64,000 bases of DNA from Rhizobiales bacterium 64-17 (GTDB lineage Bacteria > Pseudomonadota > Alphaproteobacteria > Rhizobiales > Xanthobacteraceae), in NCBI GenBank assembly GCA_001899285.1, contig MKWA01000006.1, forward strand, positions 17,378-81,377. Reading direction: 5' to 3'. The translations under genes were made by a program, and so were the position numbers. This document shows, in pieces, positions 40,030 through 49,193 of the stretch; within the stretch, counting starts at the first letter, position 1; each line of letters starts with the position of its first letter. The notes beneath the pieces are model-generated. The model saw only the letters and a program-made list of their open reading frames with translations, had not been told where the DNA came from and did not search any database.

Positions 40030-41442
40030 TCAGCGGAAAAACAGGACTGTGATCAGAACGAACAGCGGCAGCAGGATCAGTCCCGACCAGATCATGTAGC
40101 CGAAGAACGACGGCATCGCGACGCCGCCGCGCCGGGCGATGGCGTAGACCATGAAGTTCGGCGCATTGCCGATATAGGTGTTGGCGCCCATGAACACGGC
40201 GCCGGCGGAGATCGCCGCGAGCGTCGAGGCGAAGGTCGTCATCAGCACTTTCGGATCGCCGCCGGCAAGCTCGAAGAACACCAGATAGGTCGGCGCATTG
40301 TCGAGGAACGACGACAGCGCGCCGGTCACCCAGAAATAGGCGATGTTGTTGGCGTGGTCGCCTTTGCCGACCAGCGACACCAGTGGCGCCAATGCGCCGT
40401 CGAGACCGGCGTGCAGGATGGCGATCACCGGCACGATGCAGATGAAGATCGCGACGAACAGCTTGGCGACCTCGACGATCGGTCCCCATTCGAAGCCGTT
40501 GCCCTCGCGGCAGGTCTTCGGCGTCAGCCAGAGCGACAGCAGCGTGGCGATGACGAACACGGCGTCACGGACGAGATCCTGCAGCGGCAATTCGACCGTG
40601 TAGAGCGTGAACGTGATGCCCGGTTTCCAGTAGGCGCTCATCAGGATCGCGGCGATCACCAGCGCGATCAGCAGCAGGTTGATCTTGCCGTGCAAAGCGA
40701 GCGGGGAATCCGGCGTGAAATCGAACGGATGCTCCTCCCGTTCCTCACGGTGGTGCAGATACCAGTCCATCAGGAAAAATAAGACCAGCAGGATCCCGAC
40801 ACAGACCAGCATCTCCGGGAACAGGTGCTGCGGCGTCCAGAAGAAATCGACACCTTTGAGGAAGCCGACGAACAGCGGCGGATCGCCGAGTGGGGTCAGC
40901 ACGCCGCCGATATTCGAGACGAGGAAAATGAAAAAGACGATGACGTGGACGTTGTGATTGCGATCGTCATTGGCGCGCAGCACCGGGCGGATCAGCACCA
41001 TCGACGCGCCGGTGGTGCCGATGAAGCTCGCCAGCACGGTGCCGATGCCGAGCAGGATCGTGTTGGTCGCGGGCGTGCCGCGCAGATTGCCCTCGAGCCA
41101 GATGCCGCCGGCGATGGTGAACAGCGCCAGCAGTAGCAGGATGAACGGCATGTATTCGTGCAGCAGCGCGTGCAGGAGCGCGTCGGTCGCCGGCCCCGTG
41201 CCGGCGAACAGATAGAGCGGGATGATGGTGCATGCCGCCCAGAACGCGGCGAACTTGCCGTAGTGGTGTTCCCACAGATGCGGATAGAGCAGCGGCCCGG
41301 TGGCGATCGACAGCAGCATGCCGGCGAACGGCAGTGCCCACAGGATCGACATGCCGGCGCCGTTGAGCCCTTCGGCAGCGAACGCCGGCTGCGGCAGAAA
41401 TACGCTGCCGGTCAGGATCGCCAGTGCCAGTCGCAGTCGCAT
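40030..41442 (-). CDS. Sodium:proton antiporter / CitT-ArsB-like (NhaD-type) ion transporter
   Basis: Multi-TM; GTVLASFIGTTGASMVLIRPVLRAN...VFFIFLVSNIGGVLTPLGDPPLFVGFLKGVDFFW...SSFLDNAPTYLVFFELAGGD. Confidence 0.88.
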   Translation of the reverse strand: MRLRLALAILTGSVFLPQPAFAAEGLNGAGMSILWALPFAGMLLSIATGPLLYPHLWEHHYGKFAAFWAACTIIPLYLFAGTGPATDALLHALLHEYMPFILLLLALFTIAGGIWLEGNLRGTPATNTILLGIGTVLASFIGTTGASMVLIRPVLRANDDRNHNVHVIVFFIFLVSNIGGVLTPLGDPPLFVGFLKGVDFFWTPQHLFPEMLVCVGILLVLFFLMDWYLHHREEREEHPFDFTPDSPLALHGKINLLLIALVIAAILMSAYWKPGITFTLYTVELPLQDLVRDAVFVIATLLSLWLTPKTCREGNGFEWGPIVEVAKLFVAIFICIVPVIAILHAGLDGALAPLVSLVGKGDHANNIAYFWVTGALSSFLDNAPTYLVFFELAGGDPKVLMTTFASTLAAISAGAVFMGANTYIGNAPNFMVYAIARRGGVAMPSFFGYMIWSGLILLPLFVLITVLFFR

Positions 41443-41528
41443 CGTGTGTCCCCTCAACATCGAGGCGCAAAATCGGACGGAGATGCGGTGCGAGTCAAGT
41501 TGCGACGTTCTGCCAGCGTTGCAGAGAA

Positions 41529-42110
41529 TCACGCCGGCTCGTGTTCGGCGCAAAGGCGCGTCCTGTCGCTGTCCTGCAGCGTTTGTTCCAGCAGCGTGCA
41601 CCAGTGGGTGCGTTCGCCTTTGGCGCCGGCGCGGAAATGCCGGCAGGTGTGGCAGACGCCGAACGGGCGATCGCCGCGGCCACGCTGAAGCTGCGTCAGC
41701 ATGGCAGCGAGACCTTGCAGCATCGCCTCGCGCTGCGTTGCCGGGAGCGTGGCGGCGGCGGCGGTCAGCTCCTGCATCGGGTCGCGTGCCGCGAGCGTTT
41801 CTCCGCGCGGCGTGAGGAACAATCGGACGACACGGCCGGACTCCGGATCGGGACGGCGCTGGAGGAGGTGCTTGCGTTCCAGCGCATTCAGGGTCTGCGA
41901 AGCGGTGCCTTTGGTGGCGTTGAGAAATCGCGCCACCGCGCCCGGCGTGTTGGAATAGCGGTTGCAGCGCGCGAGGTAGGTGAGCGCGTCCCACTGCGCC
42001 GGGTTGAGCCCGGCCGCGTGACGCTCGGCACGGACGAGCCGGGCCAGCCGCTCGATCAGTTCGGCGATCAGCGGGGCGTCGGCGGGTGTGGCCGGAGTTC
42101 TTGCGATCAT
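41529..42110 (-). CDS. MarR family regulator with cysteine-rich C-terminal tail
   Basis: NPAQWDALTYLARCNRYSNTPGAVARFLNATKGTASQTLNALERKHLLQRRPDPESGRVVRLFLTPRG; tail FGVCHTCRHFRAGAKGERTHWCTLLEQTLQDSDRTRLCAEHEPA. Confidence 0.88.
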   Translation of the reverse strand: MIARTPATPADAPLIAELIERLARLVRAERHAAGLNPAQWDALTYLARCNRYSNTPGAVARFLNATKGTASQTLNALERKHLLQRRPDPESGRVVRLFLTPRGETLAARDPMQELTAAAATLPATQREAMLQGLAAMLTQLQRGRGDRPFGVCHTCRHFRAGAKGERTHWCTLLEQTLQDSDRTRLCAEHEPA

Positions 42111-42119
42111 CAGCCCAAA

Positions 42120-42134
42120 GTATCGACTCGCTAG
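42120..42134. promoter_or_regulatory. Second, imperfect copy of the MarR operator-like palindrome
   Basis: GTATCGACTCGCTAG versus GTATCGAGTCGATAC at 42163: same length, arms match at 12 of 14 positions outside the centre; lies just upstream of the MarR start. Confidence 0.55.
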
Positions 42135-42162
42135 CATCTTGCAAGGTTGCCCAATCTTGATA

Positions 42163-42177
42163 GTATCGAGTCGATAC
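42163..42177. promoter_or_regulatory. Probable MarR operator (perfect inverted repeat)
   Basis: GTATCGA-G-TCGATAC, 7-bp perfect arms, 18 bp upstream of the ATG at 42196 in a divergent promoter. Confidence 0.65.
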
Positions 42178-42195
42178 AATAAAGGAGGGCTCCCC

Positions 42196-42921
42196 ATGCG
42201 GATCATCAGTTGCGTGGCTTTTGCCGGAATGCTCGCCGTGGCGCCGGCGACGGCCCACGATCTCAAGTCGGAACGCAAGGCCGGCATCGCGCCAGCCTTC
42301 GACATCCTGTCGGCCGACGCCAAGGCCAAGGGCCGAATCGTCACCTTTCACATGACAGTGGCCGGACAGGCGGGCAGCGAGCGCCCCGTACCAACCGGCA
42401 AGCTGCCGGGATCGGAGGTCTACGCTTATGCGTGGCCGACGACGCTCGATCCGTCAGTCGCGGGTTTCAAGAAGAAATCCGGCATTCTCGCCCTGGTGGT
42501 CACCGCGCATCCGGATTTCGACGACACGCCGCTCTACGACGAGGATGGTGACGGCGATCCGAATAATGACGGCAAGCAATGGCACAGCCACTGGGTGGTG
42601 CTGGCCAAGGACAAGACCTGCGGCCCGTCCGGCCTCAAGGTGCGCGACATTTCGCCGGGCGAAGCGCTCCCTGCGAGCGCGCCGGGTCTGCCGCTGGCGC
42701 TCGACAGTCCGGGCTACACGCCGCTGATCAAGGGCGACGGGTTGACGGTCAACGGCACCACCCACAAGCCGAAGGCCGCAATCGGCGCCGGCTTCGACGC
42801 CGTCACCGCCAAATTGCGAGTCCACCCGCAGGGCAAGACGCCGCTATTGTGCATCACCGAGGTGATGGACGTCGTCTCCGGCAAGCTCGATCTGTCGGGG
42901 CGCATCGTCGAGCAGAAATGA
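42196..42921 (+). CDS. Secreted protein of unknown function with acidic DxDxDG (EF-hand-like) loop
   Basis: Strong SD aaaggagg; signal peptide MRIISCVAFAGMLAVAPATAHD; YDEDGDGDPNNDGKQWHSHWVVL. Confidence 0.75.
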   Translation: MRIISCVAFAGMLAVAPATAHDLKSERKAGIAPAFDILSADAKAKGRIVTFHMTVAGQAGSERPVPTGKLPGSEVYAYAWPTTLDPSVAGFKKKSGILALVVTAHPDFDDTPLYDEDGDGDPNNDGKQWHSHWVVLAKDKTCGPSGLKVRDISPGEALPASAPGLPLALDSPGYTPLIKGDGLTVNGTTHKPKAAIGAGFDAVTAKLRVHPQGKTPLLCITEVMDVVSGKLDLSGRIVEQK

Positions 42922-43427
42922 CGGACGGAAGCCGCATGCAGAACACGACACAAGACATGACGCAGATGACGCAAGCCCCGGAACTGATCGTCGACAGCTG
43001 GTTCAACGCCGATCAGCCGCTGACGCTGGCGGCGCTGCGCGGGCGTGTCGTGTTCCTGCATGCGTTCCAGATGCTATGCCCCGGATGTGTCAGCCACGGC
43101 ACACCGCAGGCGCAGAAGGCGCATCGGGTGTTTCACGCGAGCGGCTTGCAGGTGATCGGTCTGCACACCGTGTTCGAGCATCACGCAGCAATGACGCCGG
43201 TGTCGCTCGAAGCGTTCATCCACGAATACAAGCTGAGCTTTCCGATCGCGGTGGATCGTCCCGGCGACCCCGGCCCGTTGCCGCAGACCATGCAGGCTTA
43301 CGCGTTTCAGGGAACGCCGAGCGCCGTGATCATCGGCCGCGACGGGCGCATCCGCCATCGCGCGTTCGGTGCCGAGGACGACATGGTGATGGGCGCGCGC
43401 CTCGCTGCGGCGTTGAGCGAGGCTTAG
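42918..43427 (+). CDS. Redoxin/TlpA-like thioredoxin-fold protein
   Basis: RGRVVFLHAFQMLCPGCVSHGTPQAQKAHRVFHASGLQVIGLHTVFEHH...FQGTPSAVIIGRDGRIRHRAFG; CPGC motif; ATGA overlap with upstream gene. Confidence 0.85.
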   Translation: MTDGSRMQNTTQDMTQMTQAPELIVDSWFNADQPLTLAALRGRVVFLHAFQMLCPGCVSHGTPQAQKAHRVFHASGLQVIGLHTVFEHHAAMTPVSLEAFIHEYKLSFPIAVDRPGDPGPLPQTMQAYAFQGTPSAVIIGRDGRIRHRAFGAEDDMVMGARLAAALSEA

Positions 43428-43436
43428 CGCGGCACG

Positions 43437-46400
43437 CTAGTGCGCCTCGTCCCAGTTGTCGGCGGCGCGCGCCTCGACCTGTAGGGGCACCTGGAGTTGC
43501 ACCGCCGGCAGCGGCGCTTTTTCCATCACCCGCGTGACGATCGGCAGTGTCTTTTCAACCTCGCGGTCCGGTACCTCGAAGATCAGTTCGTCGTGCACCT
43601 GCAGCAGCATCTGCGCGGTGAGCTTCGCCGCCGTCAGCTCGCTCTCCATGCGGATCATGGCGCGGCGGATGATGTCGGCGGCGCTGCCCTGCAAGCGCGC
43701 ATTGATCGCGGCGCGTTCATTGAAGGCGCGCACCGAGGCGTTGGAATGCTTGATGTCCGGGTAATGGCATTTGCGCCCGAACAGGGTGAGCACATAGCCG
43801 TTCTCGCGGCAGAACGCCTTGGTCTCTTCCATGTAGTCGCGAATGCCGGGGAACCGCTCGAAATATCTTTTGATATAGGCGCCCGCTTCCTCGCGCTCGA
43901 TGCCGAGCTGATTGGCGAGGCCGAACGCGGAGATGCCGTAGATGATGCCGAAATTGATCGCCTTGGCGCGGCGGCGAATGTCGGGCGGCATGCCTTTGAC
44001 CGGCACGCCGAACATCTCCGATGCCGTCATCGCATGAATGTCGGTGCCGTCCTTGAACGCCGCGCGGAGCGTCGGCACGTCGGCGACTTCGGCCAGCAGC
44101 CGCAATTCGATCTGCGAATAGTCGGCGGAGACGAGCTTGTGACCCGGGGTCGCGACGAAGGCGCGGCGAATCTTGCGGCCTTCCTCGGTGCGGATCGGAA
44201 TGTTCTGCAGGTTCGGCTCGGACGACGACAGTCGCCCGGTGCTGGTCGCCGCCAGCGCGTAGCTGGTGTGGACGCGGTTGGTCTCGGGGTTGAGATAGGT
44301 CGGCAGCGCGTCGGTATAGGTCGAGCGCAGCTTCGACACCTGTCGCCATTCGAGGATCTTCGCCGGCAGCTTGTGGCCCTGCTCGGCGAGGTCTTCCAGC
44401 GCCTTGGCGCCGGTCGCCCACTGTCCGGTCTTGGTCTTGGTGCCGCCCGGCAACTGCATCTGGCCGAACAGCACGTCGCCCAGTTGCTTCGGACTGCCGG
44501 GATTGAGCGGCGCGCCGGCGAGCGCGTTGATCTCCTGCTCGACCGACGCTTGCGTCTTGGCGAATTCGTTGGAGAGCTTCGCCAGCAGCGGCTTGTCGAT
44601 GGCGATGCCGCGCTGCTCCATCCGCGCCAGCACGCGCGGCAGCGCGCGTTCCAGCGTCTGATAGACGGTGGTGACGGTTTCGTTGGCTAGTCTCGGCTTG
44701 AGCGCCAGCCACAGCCGCAAGGTCACGTCGGCGTCCTCGGCGGCGTATTGCGTCGCCTTGTCGATCGCGACGCAGTCGAACGTTACCTGCGATTTCGACT
44801 TGCCGGCGATCTTGCCGGTGACGTCGTCGTATTTGATCGTCGTATGCGCGAGATGGCGCAAGGCGAGATCGTCCATGCCGTGGCCGTTGCGCCCGGCATC
44901 GAGCACGTAGGACATCAGCATCGTGTCGTCATAGGTGTTGATGTCGATGCCGCGCCTGGCAAAGATCAGCCAGTCGTATTTCAGGTTCTGGCCGATCTTG
45001 AGGACGGCCATGTCCTCGAGCATCGGCTTCACCGCGGCGAGCGCGTCCGCTTCCGGAATCTGGCCGTCGCACGGCTTGCCGGCGAACAGGCCGCTGCCGT
45101 CGCCGCCCTCGCGATGGCCGATCGGCACATAGCAGGCTTCATTCGGCGCCACGGCCATGGAGAAGCCGCACAGATGCGCCTGCATCGGATCGAGGCTGGT
45201 GGTCTCGGTGTCGACCGCCACATGGCCGGTCTCGTAGGCGCGGGCGATCCAGTGCTTCAATCGCTCCAGCGTGCCGACGGTTTCATAGCGGCTGTGGTCG
45301 ATCTTCTGGTTACGCAATTCCTCCGCGCGCGCGATGACCAGACCTGCTGGACTCATGCCACCCGGGCTCATGCCGCCGGTGACGGCCTCGCCGTTCGTTG
45401 TGCCGCCCGCGCCGGGCGGAGGCGGATTGGTGATCGCGATCTCGTGCGCGGCGAGCTTTGGGTCGCGCTCGACGGCGCTCGCGTCGATCTCACCTTTCTC
45501 GGCGACGCGGCGCGTCAGCGTTGAGAATTCCATCGCCTTCAGGAACGCGATCAGGTTGCGGTAGTCCGGCTCATGGACCGCGAGGTCGTCGACCGGTACG
45601 TCGAGCGGCACATTCTGGTCGAGGGTGACGAGCTTCTTCGACAGCCGCGCCGCGTCGGCGTGGTCGATCAAAGACTGCCGCCGCTTCTCCTGCTTAATCT
45701 CGCCGGCGCGCGCCAACACGGTCTCGAGGTCGCCATAGTCGCCGATGAGCTGTGCCGCGGTCTTCGGACCGATGCCAGGCACACCTGGCACGTTGTCGGT
45801 GGAATCGCCGATCAGCGACTGCACCTCGATCACCTTCTCCGGCGGCACGCCGAATTTCTCGATCACCTCGGGGATGCCGATGCGCTTGTCCTTCATCGTG
45901 TCGTACATGACGACCGTATCGCCGACGAGCTGCATCAGATCCTTGTCGGACGAGACGATGGTGGTGGTCGCCTTCGCCTCGCAGGCGATCCGCGCATAGG
46001 TGGCGATCAGGTCGTCTGCCTCGTAGCCGGCCTGTTCGAGGCACGGGATCTCGAACGCCTGCACGGCCTCGCGGATCAGCGGGAATTGGGGAATGAGATC
46101 GTCCGGCGGCGCCGAGCGGTTGGCCTTGTACTCGGCATACATCGCCGTGCGGAAAGTGACTTCCGACTTGTCGAACACCACCGCGAGGTGGGTCGGCTTG
46201 TCCTCCGGCTTCATCTCGCAGATGAGCTTCCACAGCATGTTGCAGAAGCCGAGCACGGCATTGACCTGCAGTCCGTCGGACTTGCGGGTCAGCGGCGGCA
46301 GCGCGTGGTAGGCGCGGAAAATGTAGCCGGAGCCGTCCACCAGGAAGAGATGGTCGCCCTTCTTCAGCGGGCGGGCAAAGGAAGGTGGGGCTGCCGCCGG

Positions 46401-46508
46401 TTTTGCAGCGGATTTGGCAGGTGCGGCTTTGGCGGGTGCGGCAGGGGCTTTGGCGGCCGTTTTGGCGCCGGAAGGCTTGCCGGTGGTCTTGGATTTGCTG
46501 GCTGGCAT
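43437..46508 (-). CDS. polA: DNA polymerase I
   Basis: 5'-3' exonuclease, 3'-5' exonuclease and Pol A domains: DYSQIELRLLAEVADVPTL, RRAKAINFGIIYGISAFGLANQLG, QVHDELIFEVP. Confidence 0.97.
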   Translation of the reverse strand: MPASKSKTTGKPSGAKTAAKAPAAPAKAAPAKSAAKPAAAPPSFARPLKKGDHLFLVDGSGYIFRAYHALPPLTRKSDGLQVNAVLGFCNMLWKLICEMKPEDKPTHLAVVFDKSEVTFRTAMYAEYKANRSAPPDDLIPQFPLIREAVQAFEIPCLEQAGYEADDLIATYARIACEAKATTTIVSSDKDLMQLVGDTVVMYDTMKDKRIGIPEVIEKFGVPPEKVIEVQSLIGDSTDNVPGVPGIGPKTAAQLIGDYGDLETVLARAGEIKQEKRRQSLIDHADAARLSKKLVTLDQNVPLDVPVDDLAVHEPDYRNLIAFLKAMEFSTLTRRVAEKGEIDASAVERDPKLAAHEIAITNPPPPGAGGTTNGEAVTGGMSPGGMSPAGLVIARAEELRNQKIDHSRYETVGTLERLKHWIARAYETGHVAVDTETTSLDPMQAHLCGFSMAVAPNEACYVPIGHREGGDGSGLFAGKPCDGQIPEADALAAVKPMLEDMAVLKIGQNLKYDWLIFARRGIDINTYDDTMLMSYVLDAGRNGHGMDDLALRHLAHTTIKYDDVTGKIAGKSKSQVTFDCVAIDKATQYAAEDADVTLRLWLALKPRLANETVTTVYQTLERALPRVLARMEQRGIAIDKPLLAKLSNEFAKTQASVEQEINALAGAPLNPGSPKQLGDVLFGQMQLPGGTKTKTGQWATGAKALEDLAEQGHKLPAKILEWRQVSKLRSTYTDALPTYLNPETNRVHTSYALAATSTGRLSSSEPNLQNIPIRTEEGRKIRRAFVATPGHKLVSADYSQIELRLLAEVADVPTLRAAFKDGTDIHAMTASEMFGVPVKGMPPDIRRRAKAINFGIIYGISAFGLANQLGIEREEAGAYIKRYFERFPGIRDYMEETKAFCRENGYVLTLFGRKCHYPDIKHSNASVRAFNERAAINARLQGSAADIIRRAMIRMESELTAAKLTAQMLLQVHDELIFEVPDREVEKTLPIVTRVMEKAPLPAVQLQVPLQVEARAADNWDEAH

Positions 46509-46577
46509 GGCCCGAATGTGGGCCGCCAGCCAGGCTTTATCAATGCGGGCGAAGCGCCCGTCCGCGTAACTTGTGGA

Positions 46578-47684
46578 TCATTCCGCCGGCTGCAGGACGG
46601 GGGCGGTTTCGGCGGGCTTTTTCTCCGCTTTCGGTTCCAGCCAGAACCGGCGCGGTCGCTCGTACAGGAACACCAGTGGCGTGCGCCGCAGCGCCCAGTA
46701 CATCAGCAGCGAGCCGAGAACGCCGCTGATCGTCACCAGCACCGAGATGGTGCCGATATCATGGATCACGCCGGTCTTGAGCAGCACGGCGCGGCTCAGC
46801 GCCATCGGCAGGAAGAAGGCGAGGTAGATGACGATCGAGTTCTCGCCGCAATAGCGCAACGCATCGAGCCGCGGCACCAGCGATAGCAGCGCGGCGAGGC
46901 GGATCACCGCGGCGGCGCCGAGGAGGCCAAGCGCCAGCGACACGAACGGCAGTTCGGAATAGCCGGCGAACACCATATAGCCGTTGACGATGCCCCAGGC
47001 GATCAGGACCAGCAGGCCCTTGAGCGGATTGAGTTGCACGCCGCGCGCGACCGCGAAGATGTGCGGCGCGAGGATGTAACCGGTGTAGAAATAGACGAAA
47101 CGCGAGGCGAATTCGTCGATCGCAGTCCAGCCGGTCTCGATCGGCAGGATCTCCAGCGCGGCCGCCAGGCCCCACATCACCGCAACGGGAATCTTCGCGT
47201 TGCGCGCGAGCTTGGTGATCACGAAGAAGATCGGCAGCAGATAGATGAACCACAGCGTGCCGAACGGCTCGATGAAGCTTTCCAGATAGAGCAGCACGGT
47301 TTTCGCGGCGCCGACGTCGGCGGCGATGCCCGGCGCCTTGAACGCGAACTGGATCGTCACCCACAGCGCGTAGAAATAAGCGAAGTGGACGACCTTGCGA
47401 TCGAGATAGGTGCGCCAGTTGCGGTCGATCACGTTGGCCAGGAACAGGCCGGAGATCATGAAGAAGTCGGGCATGCGGAACGGCTTGGCGAACGCGACCA
47501 CATAATGCATCCAGCCTTCATGCCCGTCGGCCAGCTCGACCCCGAGCGTCGAATGCATCATCACCACGAAGATAATGCAGAAGCCCTTGGCGTAATCGAC
47601 CCAGTCGACCCGCCCGTGAGCGTTGAGTTGGGCAATTGGCTGAGGGTTGGATGGTGCGGTCGATGTTGACGCTGCGCTGGTCAT
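46578..47684 (-). CDS. Acyltransferase 3 family membrane protein
   Basis: RVDWVDYAKGFCIIFVVMMHSTLGVE...FRMPDFFMISGLFLANVIDRNW...GTLWFIYLLPIFFVITK. Confidence 0.87.
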   Translation of the reverse strand: MTSAASTSTAPSNPQPIAQLNAHGRVDWVDYAKGFCIIFVVMMHSTLGVELADGHEGWMHYVVAFAKPFRMPDFFMISGLFLANVIDRNWRTYLDRKVVHFAYFYALWVTIQFAFKAPGIAADVGAAKTVLLYLESFIEPFGTLWFIYLLPIFFVITKLARNAKIPVAVMWGLAAALEILPIETGWTAIDEFASRFVYFYTGYILAPHIFAVARGVQLNPLKGLLVLIAWGIVNGYMVFAGYSELPFVSLALGLLGAAAVIRLAALLSLVPRLDALRYCGENSIVIYLAFFLPMALSRAVLLKTGVIHDIGTISVLVTISGVLGSLLMYWALRRTPLVFLYERPRRFWLEPKAEKKPAETAPVLQPAE

Positions 47685-47877
47685 GATGCCTGTCCCTGAT
47701 CGGACCCGTGTAGCAAAGTGAGGTTTCCGCCCTGTTGACGCGATCGCAGAAAGTCGGGGTATCCCGAATGGGCGCGGAAGGCTCGCCAGCTTGAAATCGC
47801 TCTGTTATTGAGACGAGGTGCAGCATCCCGGCTGCAAAGGGTTAACCCTAACGTCAACGGATTGAGCTTTTTCTGTC

Positions 47878-49188
47878 ATGCGCGTCGCCATGATCGGCAC
47901 TGGCTATGTCGGCCTCGTCTCCGGAGCGTGTTTCGCCGACTTCGGCCACGATGTCGTTTGCGTCGACAAGGACGCGGGCAAGATCGCGGCGCTCAAGCGC
48001 GGTGAAATCCCGATCTACGAACCGGGCCTCGACGACCTAGTGAAGATCAATGTCGCGGCCGGGCGGTTGTCGTTCACCACGTCGCTGCCGGCCTCGGTCG
48101 CGGAGGCCGATGCGGTGTTCATCGCGGTCGGCACGCCGTCGCGGCGCGGCGACGGCCATGCCGATCTCTCCTTCGTTCACGCGGCGGCACGCGAGATCGC
48201 CGCGGCGATCGGCAAGTTCACGGTGGTCGTTACCAAGTCGACCGTGCCGGTCGGCACCGGCGACGCGGTTGAGCGCATCCTGCAGGAAACCAGACCCGGC
48301 ATCGATGCACCGGTGGTCTCCAATCCGGAATTCCTGCGCGAGGGCGCGGCGATCCGCGACTTCAAGCATCCGGACCGGATCGTCATCGGCACCGGCGACG
48401 AGCGCGCGCGCGAGGTGATGACGCAACTCTACCGGCCGCTCTATCTCAACCGCGCGCCGTTGATGTTCACCGACCGGCGCACCGCCGAACTGATCAAATA
48501 CGCGGCCAATGCGTTTCTCGCGACCAAGATCACCTTCATCAACGAGATCGCCGATCTCGCCGAGAAGGTCGGCGCCGACGTGCAGGACATCGCCCGCGGC
48601 ATCGGTCTTGATAACCGGATCGGCTCGAAGTTTTTGCACGCCGGACCTGGTTATGGCGGCTCGTGCTTCCCCAAGGATACGCTCGCGCTGCTCAAGACCG
48701 GGCAGGATCACGACACGCCGATGCGCATCGTCGAGGCGGTGCAGACGGTCAACGACACGCGCAAGCGGGCGATGGCGCGCAAGGTGCAGAACGCGCTCGG
48801 CGGCGACGTGCGCGGCAAGACCGTCGCCGTGCTCGGTTTGACGTTCAAGCCGAACACCGACGACATGCGCGAAGCGCCGTCGATCCCGATCATCCGCGCG
48901 CTGCAGGACATGGGCGCGACGGTGCGGGTCTACGATCCGGCCGGCATGGAGCAGGCCAAGACCGAGATCTGCGACGTTGCCTATTGCCGCGATGCCTATG
49001 ACTGCGCGCAGGGCGCTGCCGCGCTCGTCATCGTCACTGAGTGGGAACAGTTCCGCGCGCTCGACTTCGCACGATTGAAGGCGGTGATGGCGCAGCCGGT
49101 GCTGATCGACCTGCGCAATATCTATCGCGCGGCGGATGTGGCGAAGCACGGCTTCGTCTACGAAAGCGTGGGCCGCCCACGCGGGTGA
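47878..49188 (+). CDS. ugd: UDP-glucose 6-dehydrogenase
   Basis: MRVAMIGTGYVGLVSGACFADFGHDVVCVDKD...GPGYGGSCFPKDTLAL. Confidence 0.95.
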   Translation: MRVAMIGTGYVGLVSGACFADFGHDVVCVDKDAGKIAALKRGEIPIYEPGLDDLVKINVAAGRLSFTTSLPASVAEADAVFIAVGTPSRRGDGHADLSFVHAAAREIAAAIGKFTVVVTKSTVPVGTGDAVERILQETRPGIDAPVVSNPEFLREGAAIRDFKHPDRIVIGTGDERAREVMTQLYRPLYLNRAPLMFTDRRTAELIKYAANAFLATKITFINEIADLAEKVGADVQDIARGIGLDNRIGSKFLHAGPGYGGSCFPKDTLALLKTGQDHDTPMRIVEAVQTVNDTRKRAMARKVQNALGGDVRGKTVAVLGLTFKPNTDDMREAPSIPIIRALQDMGATVRVYDPAGMEQAKTEICDVAYCRDAYDCAQGAAALVIVTEWEQFRALDFARLKAVMAQPVLIDLRNIYRAADVAKHGFVYESVGRPRG

Positions 49189-49193
49189 GCCGC

